From: Clitopilus passeckerianus | Lineage: Eukaryota > Basidiomycota > Agaricomycetes > Agaricales > Entolomataceae | NCBI GenBank assembly: GCA_944990035.1 | Contig: CALYLX010000098.1 | Span: 1 to 64,000 of the forward strand | DNA length: 64,000 nt | Direction: 5' to 3' | Part shown: one piece after another, positions 32,991 to 44,781 of the stretch | Numbering within the stretch: position 1 is the first letter of the stretch | Layout: every line of letters starts with the position of its first letter | Position numbers and translations under genes: made by a program | Notes under the pieces: generated by a model | Databases searched by the model: none | What the model was told of the DNA's origin: nothing | Seen by the model: the letters and a program-made list of their open reading frames with translations, nothing else

Positions 32991-33727
32991 TTACTTGAGA
33001 CCCCGAGAGACATTGGGGGATCGAAGCAGAAGCCAGAGTTGCCTGAGCTTGACCAAATGCGGGATGTGTTTGTTTGGCAACAGCCTCTGATCCAAATCAG
33101 GGTCCGTCTCACCATGGCAGGCGAACCTCACACACCGCCGCATTGCTCGACTGACCGCCATCATCGTCGTCCTCGTCGAGCTCCTTTCCCTCTTTCTTTA
33201 CGCTTTCTTTTCCTCTCTTTAACGACCGAATTTTATTGGAGTTTCCTTGGAGATTGTTGAGACCGCGCTCGGCACTAGCTTTGTGGGAAAATTGTGGAAA
33301 GTTGCAGGTGCAACCAAATCAAGGGTATCGGTATGTTCAATTTGAGTCATTCAGAGTCGTCCAGGTGCTCATTGAGCTAAGATAATAGCTGGGATTGTAT
33401 TTTGGGAAAATTACCAGGAAACGACGATCACGAACCTGCTACGCTTGGTATGATCATTCAAGTTCACCTCTTAGTTCATTTTGATTTATCAAAGGTTCAT
33501 ACAACCAGAACTATCGAGGTTGAAGACAAGGAAGCTTTTCATATCCGCGGTCATATCAGGATTTGGCGCGATGTAAGCACCAGCAGCAGCCATGAGCTAA
33601 CCTGCATGCTGATCAGGCTTTTCGCAGACAGACCAACTCAGCCATAACTTTCATCCAACTTTACGAACGATGTAAGTTCCTTTTTATCCGCAGTCTCGGG
33701 CTCTACTGAAAAAATTCATCGTAGTTA

Positions 33728-36700
33728 ATGTCCGGGAAAACTTCCAGAGACTCCCCATCCCCATCACCCGCCTCTCCACCACCAAACTCCCAATCGCAGC
33801 AACATGACAAATCCTCCAAACTGCCCAAATTCTTCCAGAAACAAGGCTCTGGGCGCGACCGCTCGAAATCTGCAACGGACACCACTCTCAGTACCGGTAC
33901 AAGCAGTACTGCCGACTTGAGCAGCTCAATTGTCTCCACGACGTCAGATATCACAGGAAATGCAAAATCCGGCCGCAAGGGCAGCAAGTTCCTGATCATA
34001 AGGGATAAGGACAGGGATAAGGAGGAGAAAGCGAGAAAATCCTCCGAGAACTCTCAATCGCCTTCTCCGTCGCCTACGCCTGCCCCAGCAAACGCTCCAC
34101 CGCCACCACCTACCCATACTTCAGAGCCCTCACAGGTCTCCCAGAATACGGTTGATGAAGCTCCAGTGATAGTGGAACCCGTGGCCATACCACGTCCTCG
34201 CAAATCCGCAGACAGATCCAGTGACAGTCACTCTGGTGACGACCGTCGTTTTTCGCTGTATTCCTCCAATTCCTCCTCCAAGATTGGAGACCTCCCAAGC
34301 CGCCTATCGGGGTGGTTCTCCCATACATTCAGCACGTCCACCTCCGATCTTTCCCTCCCAAACATTCTCGCTCAATCGGGTCAATCGTCGCCCGTCAAGG
34401 CCAAACACAACAACCCGCTGCTCACAGCAGCGAAACATGGCAAGGGCCACCTTGATAAGGCTATGCGCTATATCCTTGACAGTGATTCTACGCCAGATAA
34501 ATGCGTAGAACCCATCTGGTTGATGGGTGTACAACATCCAGGATACGAGCCTCCACCACCACCGCCATCGATGTCACATTCAGCGTCAACCAACACATAC
34601 CCCATCTCAAGGCGGAACTCTCTGTCTATCCGCCCTGGGTCCTCGTCTTCCTCCTCCACGCACCTCCCAGCTGGTGCTAACTCTGATCCGTCAAAGCAGG
34701 CCCACCCTGGAGCGTTCTGGCCTCCAGTGTTCTACGCCGATTTTACATCGAGGATATGGCTTACATACCGGGCGCAGTTCACGCCCATCCGTGATATCAA
34801 GTTAGCGGACTTGCAGCCCGGGCATGTTGGAGATGGAGGATCAATCTCCGAGAGCGGGTCGTCCAGCAGCCCAACCAGCAGGAAATGGTGGGGCGGTGAA
34901 AAAGGATGGACTAGCGATTCCGGGTGGGGGTGTATGCTGCGAACTGGGCAGAGTTTGCTGGCAAATGCCTTGGTTTATATTCACCTTGGCCGAGGTTGGT
35001 TCATTTCGATCTAGGGTATTTTGAAGCTGGAACTGATAAATTTATGTATAGATTGGCGAAGACCACCTCAACCAGTATCAACTGCTGACTATGCAACATA
35101 TGTCCAAATTTTGACCTGGTTCTTCGACACGCCTTCACCTGAGGCACCGTTCAGTGTCCACCGGATGGCGCTTGCTGGCAAGGAGCTGGGCAAGGACGTT
35201 GGCCAGTGGTTCGGGCCTAGCACTGCTGCTGGAGCTATCAAGTAAGAAACTCCCACTTTTGTATTACTTTCCGTAAACTCATCGCCTACATGCGCAGAAC
35301 GCTGGTTACCAGTTTCCCGGAAGCAGGCCTTGGGGTATCTGTCGCCACCGACAGCTCCGTCTACCAAACAGACGTCTTCGCTGCTTCACACAGCGAGAGC
35401 AGTGTGAGCCATAGGTCCCCGAGGAAACACCAAAAGCGGTTGACGGCTAGCTGGGGAGACCGACCTGTGTTGGTGTTGATTGGTGTTAGGCTTGGGCTTG
35501 ACGGGGTCAATCCAATTTACTACGAGACTGTCAAGGTAAGGAATCCTTGGCATATATGCGCGATCATCATATCTGACTATATCTCGTAGCTCTTGTACAC
35601 GTTCCCTCAATCTGTTGGAATCGCTGGAGGACGTCCAAGCTCTTCGTACTACTTCGTTGGGTCGCAAGCAGACAACCTATTCTACCTTGATCCCCACCAT
35701 GCTCGGCCAGCTGTCCCTCTTCGACCGGCACCACCACCTTCCTCTCATGCATCTAGTCCTGGAACGAGCCCTCCGGACAACGAAGGTGTGGTCACAGCTG
35801 AGCGTAGACGCAAGCAACGGTCTCCGCCGCCCTATGCCCACCACCAGAGAAACCCAACCTCACCTTCGTCCACCCGGACAGGATCTTCCACATTCTCCTA
35901 CCATCCTCCGCACTCACCGTCGCCACTGCAGAAGCAATTCTCGTCGTCATCATCGGGTTCCACGCCGAGCTCGTCATCGGCGGGAGAGGGCCATGGCACG
36001 AACCCGATTCCTGCACCCGCATTCCAGCAGCATAACAACCATCCTCACCCACACAGGGGATCTCCGCCCCCGCAGCAGCTCCCTCAGCGACATCAACATG
36101 CCAGGTGGCAGTCTGCTAGTGCGAGCCAGAATTACCACCGCGGTCCTGCAAGCTCGGAGAGTGGATTAGGAGGCGGGTTGGACTCGCAGCAGGAGCATTA
36201 TGTGCAGGCGTACAGTGCTACTGAGCTAAAGACGTTCCATTGCGAGAAGGTCCGGAAGATGCATCTGAGTGGGCTGGATCCGAGTATGTTGATTGGGTTC
36301 TTGGTGCGGGATGAGGCGGATTGGTGGGATTTCAAGAAGAGGGTTGCAGAGGTAGGCATTCTGGAGTAAAATATTCGACTAGGCCTGATGCTGATTATGC
36401 TGTGATTTCTAGCTTCCTAAACATCCATTCTCGATTCAAGATGAGCCACCCACCTGGCCCTCGGATTCTGATGACAATATGGGCCTGGAGTCGATTTGCG
36501 AGCCGGATGATATTGATATGGATATGGACGAAGAAGACGATGAGGAAGGAGAGGATGGGGAAAGCGAGCGATTCTTCGACACCCGCTCTGCATCTGCTTC
36601 ACTTTCTGATGCAAGTGCTAGCGGTGCCAGTGGCAGAGGAAGAACAAGTGGCAGGCAAAGCGAGGAGGTGGACACCGAAGAGGATCCAGTGGACCCAATC

Positions 36701-37279
36701 ACGCCAGGTCCCAACTCGAGATACTCGCTGGAACCGCCACCTCGTGCAATGGATGGCCGAAAAGCGGAGAAGGCACCTGCTGCTCAAGCTGATAATGCAT
36801 CACGCCATGATGATTACGATGATAGTGGCGATATTGAAGATGATTGGGTGGATTCTGGAATACCCTCTCCTAGCCCCTCAGCTCCCAGTGCTATTTCGTT
36901 ACCTTCCTCACGGACGCCCAGCGAAGGTCCCAACACACCTACTCCGAAATCTACCCCATCCTCATCCTCTCCTGATTCGGTACCCACGCATTCAACACGC
37001 CAGCCATCATCTTCGTCGTCAGGCAGTACTAAGAGGACGAAGAAGCGGAAAGGAAGGGAGATTCCTGTACCAGTGCCGATTGTCACTACGCCTTCGCAGC
37101 AGGGAGCGTACCCCTTCCCGGTGACCCAGCGTGGAGACGATAAATCCCCCGGAGCTTCTGACCGGAGCAGGCAGTCGTCTATCACCAAGGGTCTGGAAAA
37201 GCGGATGAACAATGCTCGTGCAAGGGACGGAGGGAGAACCCAGAGCGGCGGAGTCAAGGGAATCGTGACGGACGGATGA
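33728..37279 (+). CDS. ATG4: Autophagy cysteine protease Atg4, 1107 aa
   Basis: Cleaves the Atg8 C-terminus before lipidation and releases Atg8 from membranes. Exons 33728-34994, 35052-35241, 35298-35535, 35590-36351, 36413-37279; introns 54-61 bp; total 3324 nt. The peptidase C54 core is split: catalytic Cys in [20 protein letters not shown] (about residue 402), Asp and His in [13 protein letters not shown] (about 599 and 601), preceded by [14 protein letters not shown]. Outside the core are long disordered parts: a Ser/Pro-rich N-terminus of about 230 residues, an insertion of about 170 residues after the DPH motif, and an acidic tail ([15 protein letters not shown]) ending in a basic region. 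Such extensions are common in basidiomycete Atg4 but make it over twice the size of yeast Atg4. Single copy, intact. Confidence 0.95.
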
Positions 37280-37281
37280 GA

Positions 37282-37294
37282 CCCCCCCCCCCCC
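37282..37294. repeat. 13-C homopolymer just after the ATG4 stop
   Basis: Thirteen consecutive C starting three bases past the TGA. A likely length error in nanopore-based assemblies, without effect on the protein. Confidence 0.9.
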
Positions 37295-37875
37295 AAATGA
37301 GATTATTCCTTCCTATCATGCTTCTCTTGCTTTTACCTTATATGTCGCCCTCGTACTTGCCGTCCTGATTCTGACGTGAATGCCTGATACTTTTGATACT
37401 AATTTCTCTCCTACCTTTCCATTCGCTTTTGCCGTCATTACTACTGTATACTTATGTACATTTGAACACCCAGCATTTACTTGTAGAGATACCCTTCAAT
37501 ACCAATCTCGATTCTTAAACCTAGTATTTCGCCATCTCATAATCTTGCCCTTATGTGGCTGTGCCGTTCCGATGTTCGCCTTCGTCCACCACGATTGCGC
37601 CAGGCCAACTTCCATACCCCCCGCTCGTCAGCTAAAACCCACATATTCTTATCTATACTCGGTCGGAAATGGGATGCCTTACTCAGATGAAGGGCCCCAC
37701 ACCGACCTCGAGTGCCAATCAGTGGCCGAAGTTTGGTTGATGTGGCTCCAGGCTCGTCTGACGCCATTTTCCGCTGTAAACACGCCAACTTATAACAATC
37801 GGCTGCTCCGTCATCTCTTCTATTGAATCTCTTAAAATATGTTACCGCTTCGCGTTGGACATCTTTGTGCCTATC

Positions 37876-40297
37876 ATGCCCCCAAAGACGGCTGTAGGGC
37901 TGCAGGCTCTACTGCTCATTGCATTCTGGGCCACGATCGCAAATGGCCAGCAACAACCTCTAGTGATTCCTGGCGCGCCTCGGGCTGAAAATTACGAGTT
38001 TTGGTGGCCAATTCGGAAAGTTGCCATTATTGGTGCAGGTCCTGGGTATGTCGGCTCCGACATGCATCCCATACTTCATATGACGAGATTTCCTTCTGCA
38101 GAGGCCTAATCAACTACCGAGAGTTTATCAGAGCTGGATTCGAGGTCAAGATTTTCGAACGCGACACAGAACCTGGAGGCAATTGGCACTATACCGAAGA
38201 AGTACCCCTTGACGCACCCATCCCCAACACGAATATCGCTGTTGCGGACTTTGTACCGACGCTACCTCCCAAGAACGCGTCGTTCCCATACGAGGAATAT
38301 TATTCAGGACAGGAATCGGACGAGCTTCTGAGAAGTCACCGTGCTCCGAAGCCAGTGTGGGCTTCCCTACATTCGAATGCTCCATCAGTGAGTCTTTCTG
38401 CTTTTCTTCATTTGCGGTCCGCTAAGTATTGTTATAGGCGACACAACAGGTAAAGCTTTGCTCAGCTTATCGGCAGAGAGGGCCTCATGCTGACAACCGA
38501 TATAGATTACGGAGCTCCCCTGGCCGGTCGATACGCCCTGGGGTTCGTTCCATAATACTCTTCCCTTATATTAACGTCAGCTCAACTTCATTTTCTCCCA
38601 ACAGATGTGACCCACTGGCACCTTCAACGATACATACGCGCCTTCGCCTCGTACCACGGCGTCAACAGCAACGACAACAACCCGAACATCTCCTACAACA
38701 CCCGAGTGGAGCTCGTGGAGAAACGTTATGACGAGGCTGGGGAACGGGCAGGGTGGAGGTTAACCCTCAAGCAACTACAGCGCACTGGTCCTCAGTCGGC
38801 GAAAGCCGTCTGGACGCAGGAGGTCAGTACATATCTCCCGGCTATTCCTCTTTGTCCCCCGTGAAGCAGATGGTATGATAGGATTTCGATGCTGTCGTCG
38901 TCGCTACGGGAAGATACAATGCCCCGAACGTTCCTGGTATACCTGGTCTCAAGGCTTGGGGAGAGAGATTTCCGAGTCGCTTGATCCATTCACGGTCATA
39001 CAGACGACCGGAGGCGTTCGCGAACCGGACTGTTCTTGTCGTGGGCGCAGCGGTAGGCGCATTTGACTCTGATTTATGCGCATATAATTGATGTTCTTGT
39101 GACAGGCCAGTGGAGGAGAGATATCTCGCGACTTGACTTCTCATACGAAACATGTCTTGACATCAGTTCGAGTAAGTTTACTATCTTTTCGTGCGAAGGG
39201 CATCATCTTGACGTATTTCATTTATAGCCGTATAATGGTAGGTGGGCTGCGCCTTGTCTACTGTAATTATCGCTAATGCTTCTTGAAGACTCTACACCGG
39301 AAGGCGCTTTCAAGAACCTCTATCTAAGGAGAGTGCCTGCGAACGTTACGATCATTGGGGAGATCAAAGAGTTCCTTCCACCCACCGACAGCATCTCTTC
39401 TAGTAAATTTGTTCTGACTAACGGAACCGTAAGTTGTTCGACACTCCGAAGGTTCCAAGTTTGACATCGTGTCAACGAATAGCTCATCACCGGCGTTGAC
39501 TCCATTATCTTCGCAACCGGATATCGCTATACGTTCCCTTTCCTCCCCGAATTTCACGGAAAGGTTGAGGAGGACAACCCTCGACCCCTCGTCACTGACG
39601 GCAGCCATATTCGCGGTCTCTATCGTGGCATCTTCTCCGTTGAAGAGCCTACTCTCGGCTTTATCAACAGTGAGTTCAACCACGTTTCGCATCTTCCCAA
39701 CTTCGTATTCTGACCTGAAAACGTAGTGAACGTCGGAATCCAGTCATTCTACCTCTCCGAATACTTCGCAGTTGCTCTGTCGAAGGTCTGGGCTGGAAAG
39801 GCGAAGCTTCCAGCTACCGCACATATGTGGCAATGGTGCGAGGATTATGTGAGAAGAGAAGGAGGATACAGCAAGTCCATTCAATATCTCGGGTCTGCGA
39901 AGATGAATGGTGTGACGTTCAGGTTCTTGGTATCCGCCCCGACACTGACATTTAGAGCAGACCTCATTCGCTTCTTGATTGGCTGGTTAAATGATGCTGC
40001 TGCTGAATATGGAGGACGACAGGTTAGTAGTCGCTTTTTTGGTATATGATGTCGGACTGACCGTGTTTCTAGCTCGATCGTGTTGATCCTAGGTATTTAG
40101 TTATAACCTGTCTCCTTTGTTCTCGTCACCCATGCTTTTCTTTTCGCAGATATGAGCAGATCGGCTATTACTGGATAAAGGCTCGATATGCTCTTGAAGA
40201 GCCAGACGTTAAACCCGCTGCGTTCTCGATGAGTGCCAGCTCAACTGGTCAAAAGTCAATTCATGAATACGCATCAATTTACAACGATTATTGGTAG
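37876..40297 (+). CDS. Flavin-containing monooxygenase with signal peptide, 569 aa
   Basis: Uses FAD and NADPH to oxygenate N- or S-containing substrates or ketones. Fourteen exons: 37876-38045, 38102-38387, 38438-38449, 38506-38542, 38605-38822, 38882-39052, 39106-39171, 39228-39237, 39289-39428, 39483-39669, 39727-39909, 39961-40022, 40073-40092, 40150-40297; total 1710 nt. Residues 1-24 form a hydrophobic signal (LQALLLIAFWATIANG), suggesting ER or secretion. FAD motif VAIIGAGPGG (48-57), ATG motif VVVATGRYNAPNVPG, NADPH motif VLVVGAAASGGE (about 291-302) and FATGYRYTFPF (about 380) are present. The NADPH motif has Ala where Gly is usual (GAAASG versus GxGxSG). Two exons are tiny (12 and 10 nt). 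Tail-to-tail with the kinase. Confidence 0.9.
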
Positions 40298-40453
40298 AAG
40301 CCGTACAGTATTTACTAAAGGATTACTAGTGTAAGAACAAGTTATAGCGATATATGAAGAGAAATGTTCAGTGAAATCGTAATTAAGTTCGTGTCAGCTC
40401 ATTAGTTGGGAAGTCCATCGTATGTGATAGCTCCAGATTCCGTGAATATGGCA

Positions 40454-41926
40454 TTAATTGAAGGCATCGCAGATGCGTTCAATCCGAGCAGTAATGTCGG
40501 AGATGGTGCTCCTGTCAGAAGGCGTGAAAGACCAGCAGTCAAATTTGAGTAATTGTTCCATTTCCGTGAGCGATTTATCAAGAAAGAGTTCGTTGATATA
40601 GGTAGCGTCCCGTCCACACGGTTTAATCCTGGCGTGAATGTCCTTGATGATGGATCCATCTCTGACTCGAAGGTGGTATGGTGCCTTTCCGGTCAGGATC
40701 TGCAAACCGGATTAGAGATGGATTATTCAACGCAGGTCGAGCTGTGGGCTTACAGAGTAGGCAATACATCCAAAACCCCATACGTCAGTCTCTAGACCAG
40801 GAGGACATGCATCGTCTTCTATGAGTTCTGGCGCTGACCAACGTATGGGGGTGCAGGAAGGGTTCGAAGGTGTGAGCCCCACGGGGCGCTCAGAGAGGTC
40901 GTTGACCATCTGAGAAAGTCCGAAATCCGAAAGGACGGCCCTTCCTTCGTCTGTAATGAGCACGTTGTTCTAGATTTCAGGTGAGTTTAGCCTGAGGAAG
41001 AGGATGCGATGGGTACCCACAATCTTCAAGTCTCCGTGAACGATAGGGAAGTCATGAAGATATTTGAGCCCTTTCGCAACATCGTGGACCTGCAGTGAGT
41101 TAGTGATTGCAAGACGCAGCCGTTGGGGAGCGCCCTTACAAGCTCTAGCCGGTTAATATCTCGGCCAGCAGAGTCCCTCAGATAGTCGTCTGCGCTCCCA
41201 TGGTCGTACCACTGCATGACCATTGCGGCACGACCATTCATGTGGTAAGAGGTTCCGAAGAGCTGCACGATATTGGGGTGATCCAGACGGTGCCAGACGT
41301 AGACTTCACGGTTCAATCGCTAGAAAGCACAATTAGCCTGGCATTTGAGAATAAGCGCCGTGTATCTCACCCGTTGTGCTTTGCCTCCGTCCAGGTCGCG
41401 AACCGCCAGAGTCCTCAAGAGCTTGATCGCAACCTGAATATGCAGTCAGTTTTGGGTTCCCTGAATCGCAGGAGGAACGAACCACTACGGTCTTGCGCTT
41501 GACTTCCCCGTTGGCCGACCGTTCTTCCTTCAACCACTCCCCGCGATAAATGTCCGAGAAGCCACCACTGGTTACGGGTGATCCATCCAGGGTCTTGACC
41601 TCCTCCGTCAGGTCGATGACGGCCAAGTTCGGCGAGTGGGGAGACCTCGTCGTGCTAGTAGGCGTCTCTGGACTGAGCCGCGCTTCGGCACTCGGGGTAG
41701 GATCCAAACGACGAAGTACATGTCCAGAGGCAAGTGGGATGACGAGCTGTGGTAGACCATGATGAGATGGACGCTTTGAAATGCTTCTAATGGGAAGGGA
41801 TGGTGTGTTATTCTTGATCGGGAGACCCATATCAGAGCGTTGAGATGAAGACCGCCCATCTCGCTGAGACGGCGTCGGCGAGAGCATGACGACTACGTCG
41901 CTGCTCATGCTTTGAAGGATAGTCAT
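40454..41926 (-). CDS. Protein kinase, tyrosine-kinase-like type, 405 aa
   Basis: Exons (minus): 41926-41483, 41433-41371, 41319-41140, 41089-41021, 40969-40754, 40699-40454; every junction is phase 0; total 1218 nt. An N-terminal disordered Ser/Pro-rich part of about 110 residues leads to the kinase domain: GGFSDIYRGEW, VAIK lysine (about 152), HPNIVQLFG, catalytic loop VHGDLKINN (His 247, Asp 249), SDFGLS (Asp 267), and WSAPELI. The catalytic loop has HGD instead of HRD, common in the expanded basidiomycete kinases of this type and compatible with activity. All key Lys/Asp residues are present, so an active kinase is likely. Start at 41926 gives MTILQSMSSD; upstream in-frame GTG codons are not starts. 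Confidence 0.9.
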
Positions 41927-43697
41927 CTTCACCGTCTTCACAAGTACATGGGATAGCGGGCGTTCTAGGTGAATAGGTGAAGGAGCGAAGGGTAAGAAGC
42001 GTGAGGCTGATCTACGGATTCCAACCGTATATTTCAGGACGTGAGATAGCGCCCGGGGTAGTTCTGTCCACCCGTCAGGTGCACGACTGCATTTGGCTTG
42101 CTATGCGATGAGCGTTGTAGATGGGCAATCACGTAAATCTCAGATCAGCCACTCGGAGTCAAGCGCACCGACCATGTGAAGTTTCGACGAGTGAGGCCCT
42201 CAAAATTTTCTCCTATGGCTGGATTTGCATTGGCTGCGCTCGCCAGAGCTTGACGATATATACGAGTTCTAACAATCCTCTTTTTCTCAGTAATTTCTGA
42301 AAGCACGCAAAAGGCTTACATTGAAGTCTCTGGCCCTTGCCGGAGCCCACGGTGATAGCGGGCCCATTCGTCGGCCGCCTATGGAGTCGTCTGCACAGTT
42401 TGGAGCCAGGCATTCCTTGAGTCCTCTCGGACTTGAGAAAATTTCCAGGATTCAATAGGGCTATCGCCGTGTCTGGCAAAAGGTGTGAAGCTCAGAGTGT
42501 CATTTCGTTTGCCGGCCCGCCATCTGACCTCTCGTCTACAGCACGAAGTGTGAGCACCTCAATTGAGACTACCTGTGCCTAGAAAGCTGTCAGAACCTGG
42601 ACAGCCTCATGGCCTCCGAAAAGAGGGTCCCCTCCGAAGACTGCGCAGATGTCAAGTTCACATATCGTTACGGGGTGATATTAGAAGAGGAAAGTACATT
42701 AAACGCCTTGGTTGAGTGCAGAGGAAGCAAATGAAGATCAATTCCCACCTTTCCTTCGGTACCCAACCGGTACCAGATATTCATACCGAAGGAGGAATCT
42801 ATCTAAGGGCGGACAGCGTATCGCATCCTTATGATCACTCAATAAAGCAGACCCAGAGGTGTAAAGCAGCTTCCGAACCTGTTCAAATTGTCGTACTGCG
42901 CTCCAAGTATAGTCAAATTACCGAAGATTCGGCCATCCCACGAGAATTGCTTCCGCTCAGTACATTCAGTGTTATAGCCTGGATGTATCCTCGTAGTGCT
43001 TGAAGGGTTTTGTTATTTGGGCTCAAAGCCTGCTAGTCCTGGCGATAGATGCACTGATACTGTACCCTGATTGTTGGTTTGATCTTTCTGGATCAGTACT
43101 AGTATGGTCGCCGAAGAGAAACTACGTCAGGGTTTGGTCAAAGGAATACCGATTTTTGAGCTATACTTGGAGCATATTAGCCAAATCATAGCCTGATAGG
43201 TGGCCCAAGAGCTCGAGAGGACATGGTGGCAATTCCAAGGCACAAATTGAGCCTAAAATGTGGAGGTGGCTCGACGCGCCCGCCAGAACGCGTGAAGTCA
43301 CACCCATCACGTGCCTGCAAAGAGCTGAGATCTGAGACACTGCCACCATGAGCCTAAGGATTCAGAACGACCAAGAGTTTGGCAGACCACCACCACGATT
43401 GGAGTGTCAACCCCGTGTCAACGACGATGACGGGACTAGGCACAGCGTTTGGGCCCGTCTAATCGACAATGTTACCTTCCTGCGACTTACAAGGACGCTC
43501 CAGATAGTGGATCTCATAACTTCGCCTTCCGTCTTGACTATTGCGAGGTCTCTCAGAAGTGCAATAGTGTTTGCCAGTCCTTTAGAATGGGCTCAGCTGG
43601 AACCTCGAGAGAAGGGGCGGGCAACAGGTGTGTCTTGATATGTATGTGTCCTCGACTTGGCTCACTACGCTCCAGGAGTGGACATACCACGATTGAT
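41927..43697. other. Intergenic, no supported gene
   Basis: Short frames at 42213-42479 (minus), 42716-43003 (plus) and 43348-43638 (plus) lack domains, codon character and splice partners. The last part is the 5' flank of membrane-protein copy G. Confidence 0.4.
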
Positions 43698-44461
43698 ATG
43701 CCGGCTGAAGACAATCTGCGAACTGGTAACGAATCGTTACCGGCATAGTACGTTTCTCACCGCTCTCTTGAACAGTGATAACTAACCACTTACAATATCT
43801 GTAGCTCCGAAGACGAAGGCGTGGAATATGAGCCTCCCCCGCTGCTGGTGAAGCTGACCGTATATCGATTGGTCACTCTACTCGTCGTAGTGACTTTCGG
43901 GACCGTGAAAGCTGTCCAATCGCTGCAAGGGGACGACGTAACGGCGAGCTGGCTTGAATGGGTTGCAGGCGCTTTTGCGGCCGTGATGTGATTATTTCCC
44001 TGGCTCTGGTCTATCACCCATTCTGACCTTCCCGTGGACTGTACTGGATTGGCAGGTATGAAAAAGTGCGGCCTCCAGCTGCACCATGGTTCTTCCATGT
44101 CGACTGTACCCTTGACCTATTCTACATACCCTTCGGTGGCGTCCTGTTTTGTAAGTTATCTCCTACTTCACCGGGGGGCGGTCGTACTAACACCGGGTTT
44201 GCGGCTTGTATGATCTTCGTAGGTCTATGGCTATTGTACTTCTATCGTCTGGGATTTGGCCTTCTCATCAGCCTTATACCTCAGCCCACACCAGATGGCC
44301 CGGAGTGGAAATTCCCTGTTGCGGTCCTTCTCATTATCGTTTTGAGCTTGGCTGGCTTCTCAATCATATCCGCGCTGAATACGCTGACTCGGGCCGGCTT
44401 ATTGAAGAGCCATTTCTTTCTGATACGCCGTTTAAGCTTTCACCCGAGACTAGACGATTGA
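43698..44461 (+). CDS. Multi-pass membrane protein, dispersed copy G, 194 aa
   Basis: Same family as the 8-16 kb array, 28 kb away and on the opposite strand. Exons 43698-43747, 43805-43987, 44038-44150 (113 nt), 44223-44461; total 585 nt. Reads MPAEDNLRTGNESLPAYSED, then LTVYRLVTLLVVVTFGTVKA, VTASWLEWVAGAFAAV, LYWIGRYEKVRPP and PWFFHVDCTLDLFYIP, then hydrophobic segments. The motif is altered (FHVDC for FHEDY), and the acceptor before the 113-nt exon is GG (44036-44037) instead of AG, so splicing there may fail. Downstream, another frame (EEPFLSDTPFKL...RRLTIYG), spliced to short pieces at 44541-44572 and 44620-44737 (ILGFVISIPLWMLLP), looks like a lost or alternative C-terminus. Possibly a decaying copy. 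Confidence 0.6.
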
Positions 44462-44781
44462 CTATATATGGTAGGTGACTCTCGGAAGAAACTATCGAGA
44501 TAGCTATCCCATGTTTGATCTCGGTTGTGTTGTCTATGAAGGCTACTGCCACAGATTTACAAAGAAACGTACGTCTTAGGATCCTTCGGTTGGTTGCACC
44601 GTACTGACGAGAAGTTTAGCTATATTCTATTCGGTAGCCAACGCTATCTTGGGGTTCGTGATATCTATTCCTCTGTGGATGCTGCTACCAATAGACAAGC
44701 TTCCCTATATGACCGCTAGTATCCTGTCGTAATGAAATACCCGATCACCGAATGGAAATATAACTTACACCCAAGTCGTCA

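Noticed and set aside
35615..37124. Alternative plus-strand frames of 184 and 267 codons
   Set aside because: Out-of-frame readings of ATG4 exons 4 and 5; the chosen frame keeps the catalytic motifs and splices in phase.
37380..37826. Plus-strand 148-codon frame between ATG4 and the monooxygenase
   Set aside because: Lies in the expected 3' and 5' untranslated regions, has no domain and reads like random T/C-rich sequence.
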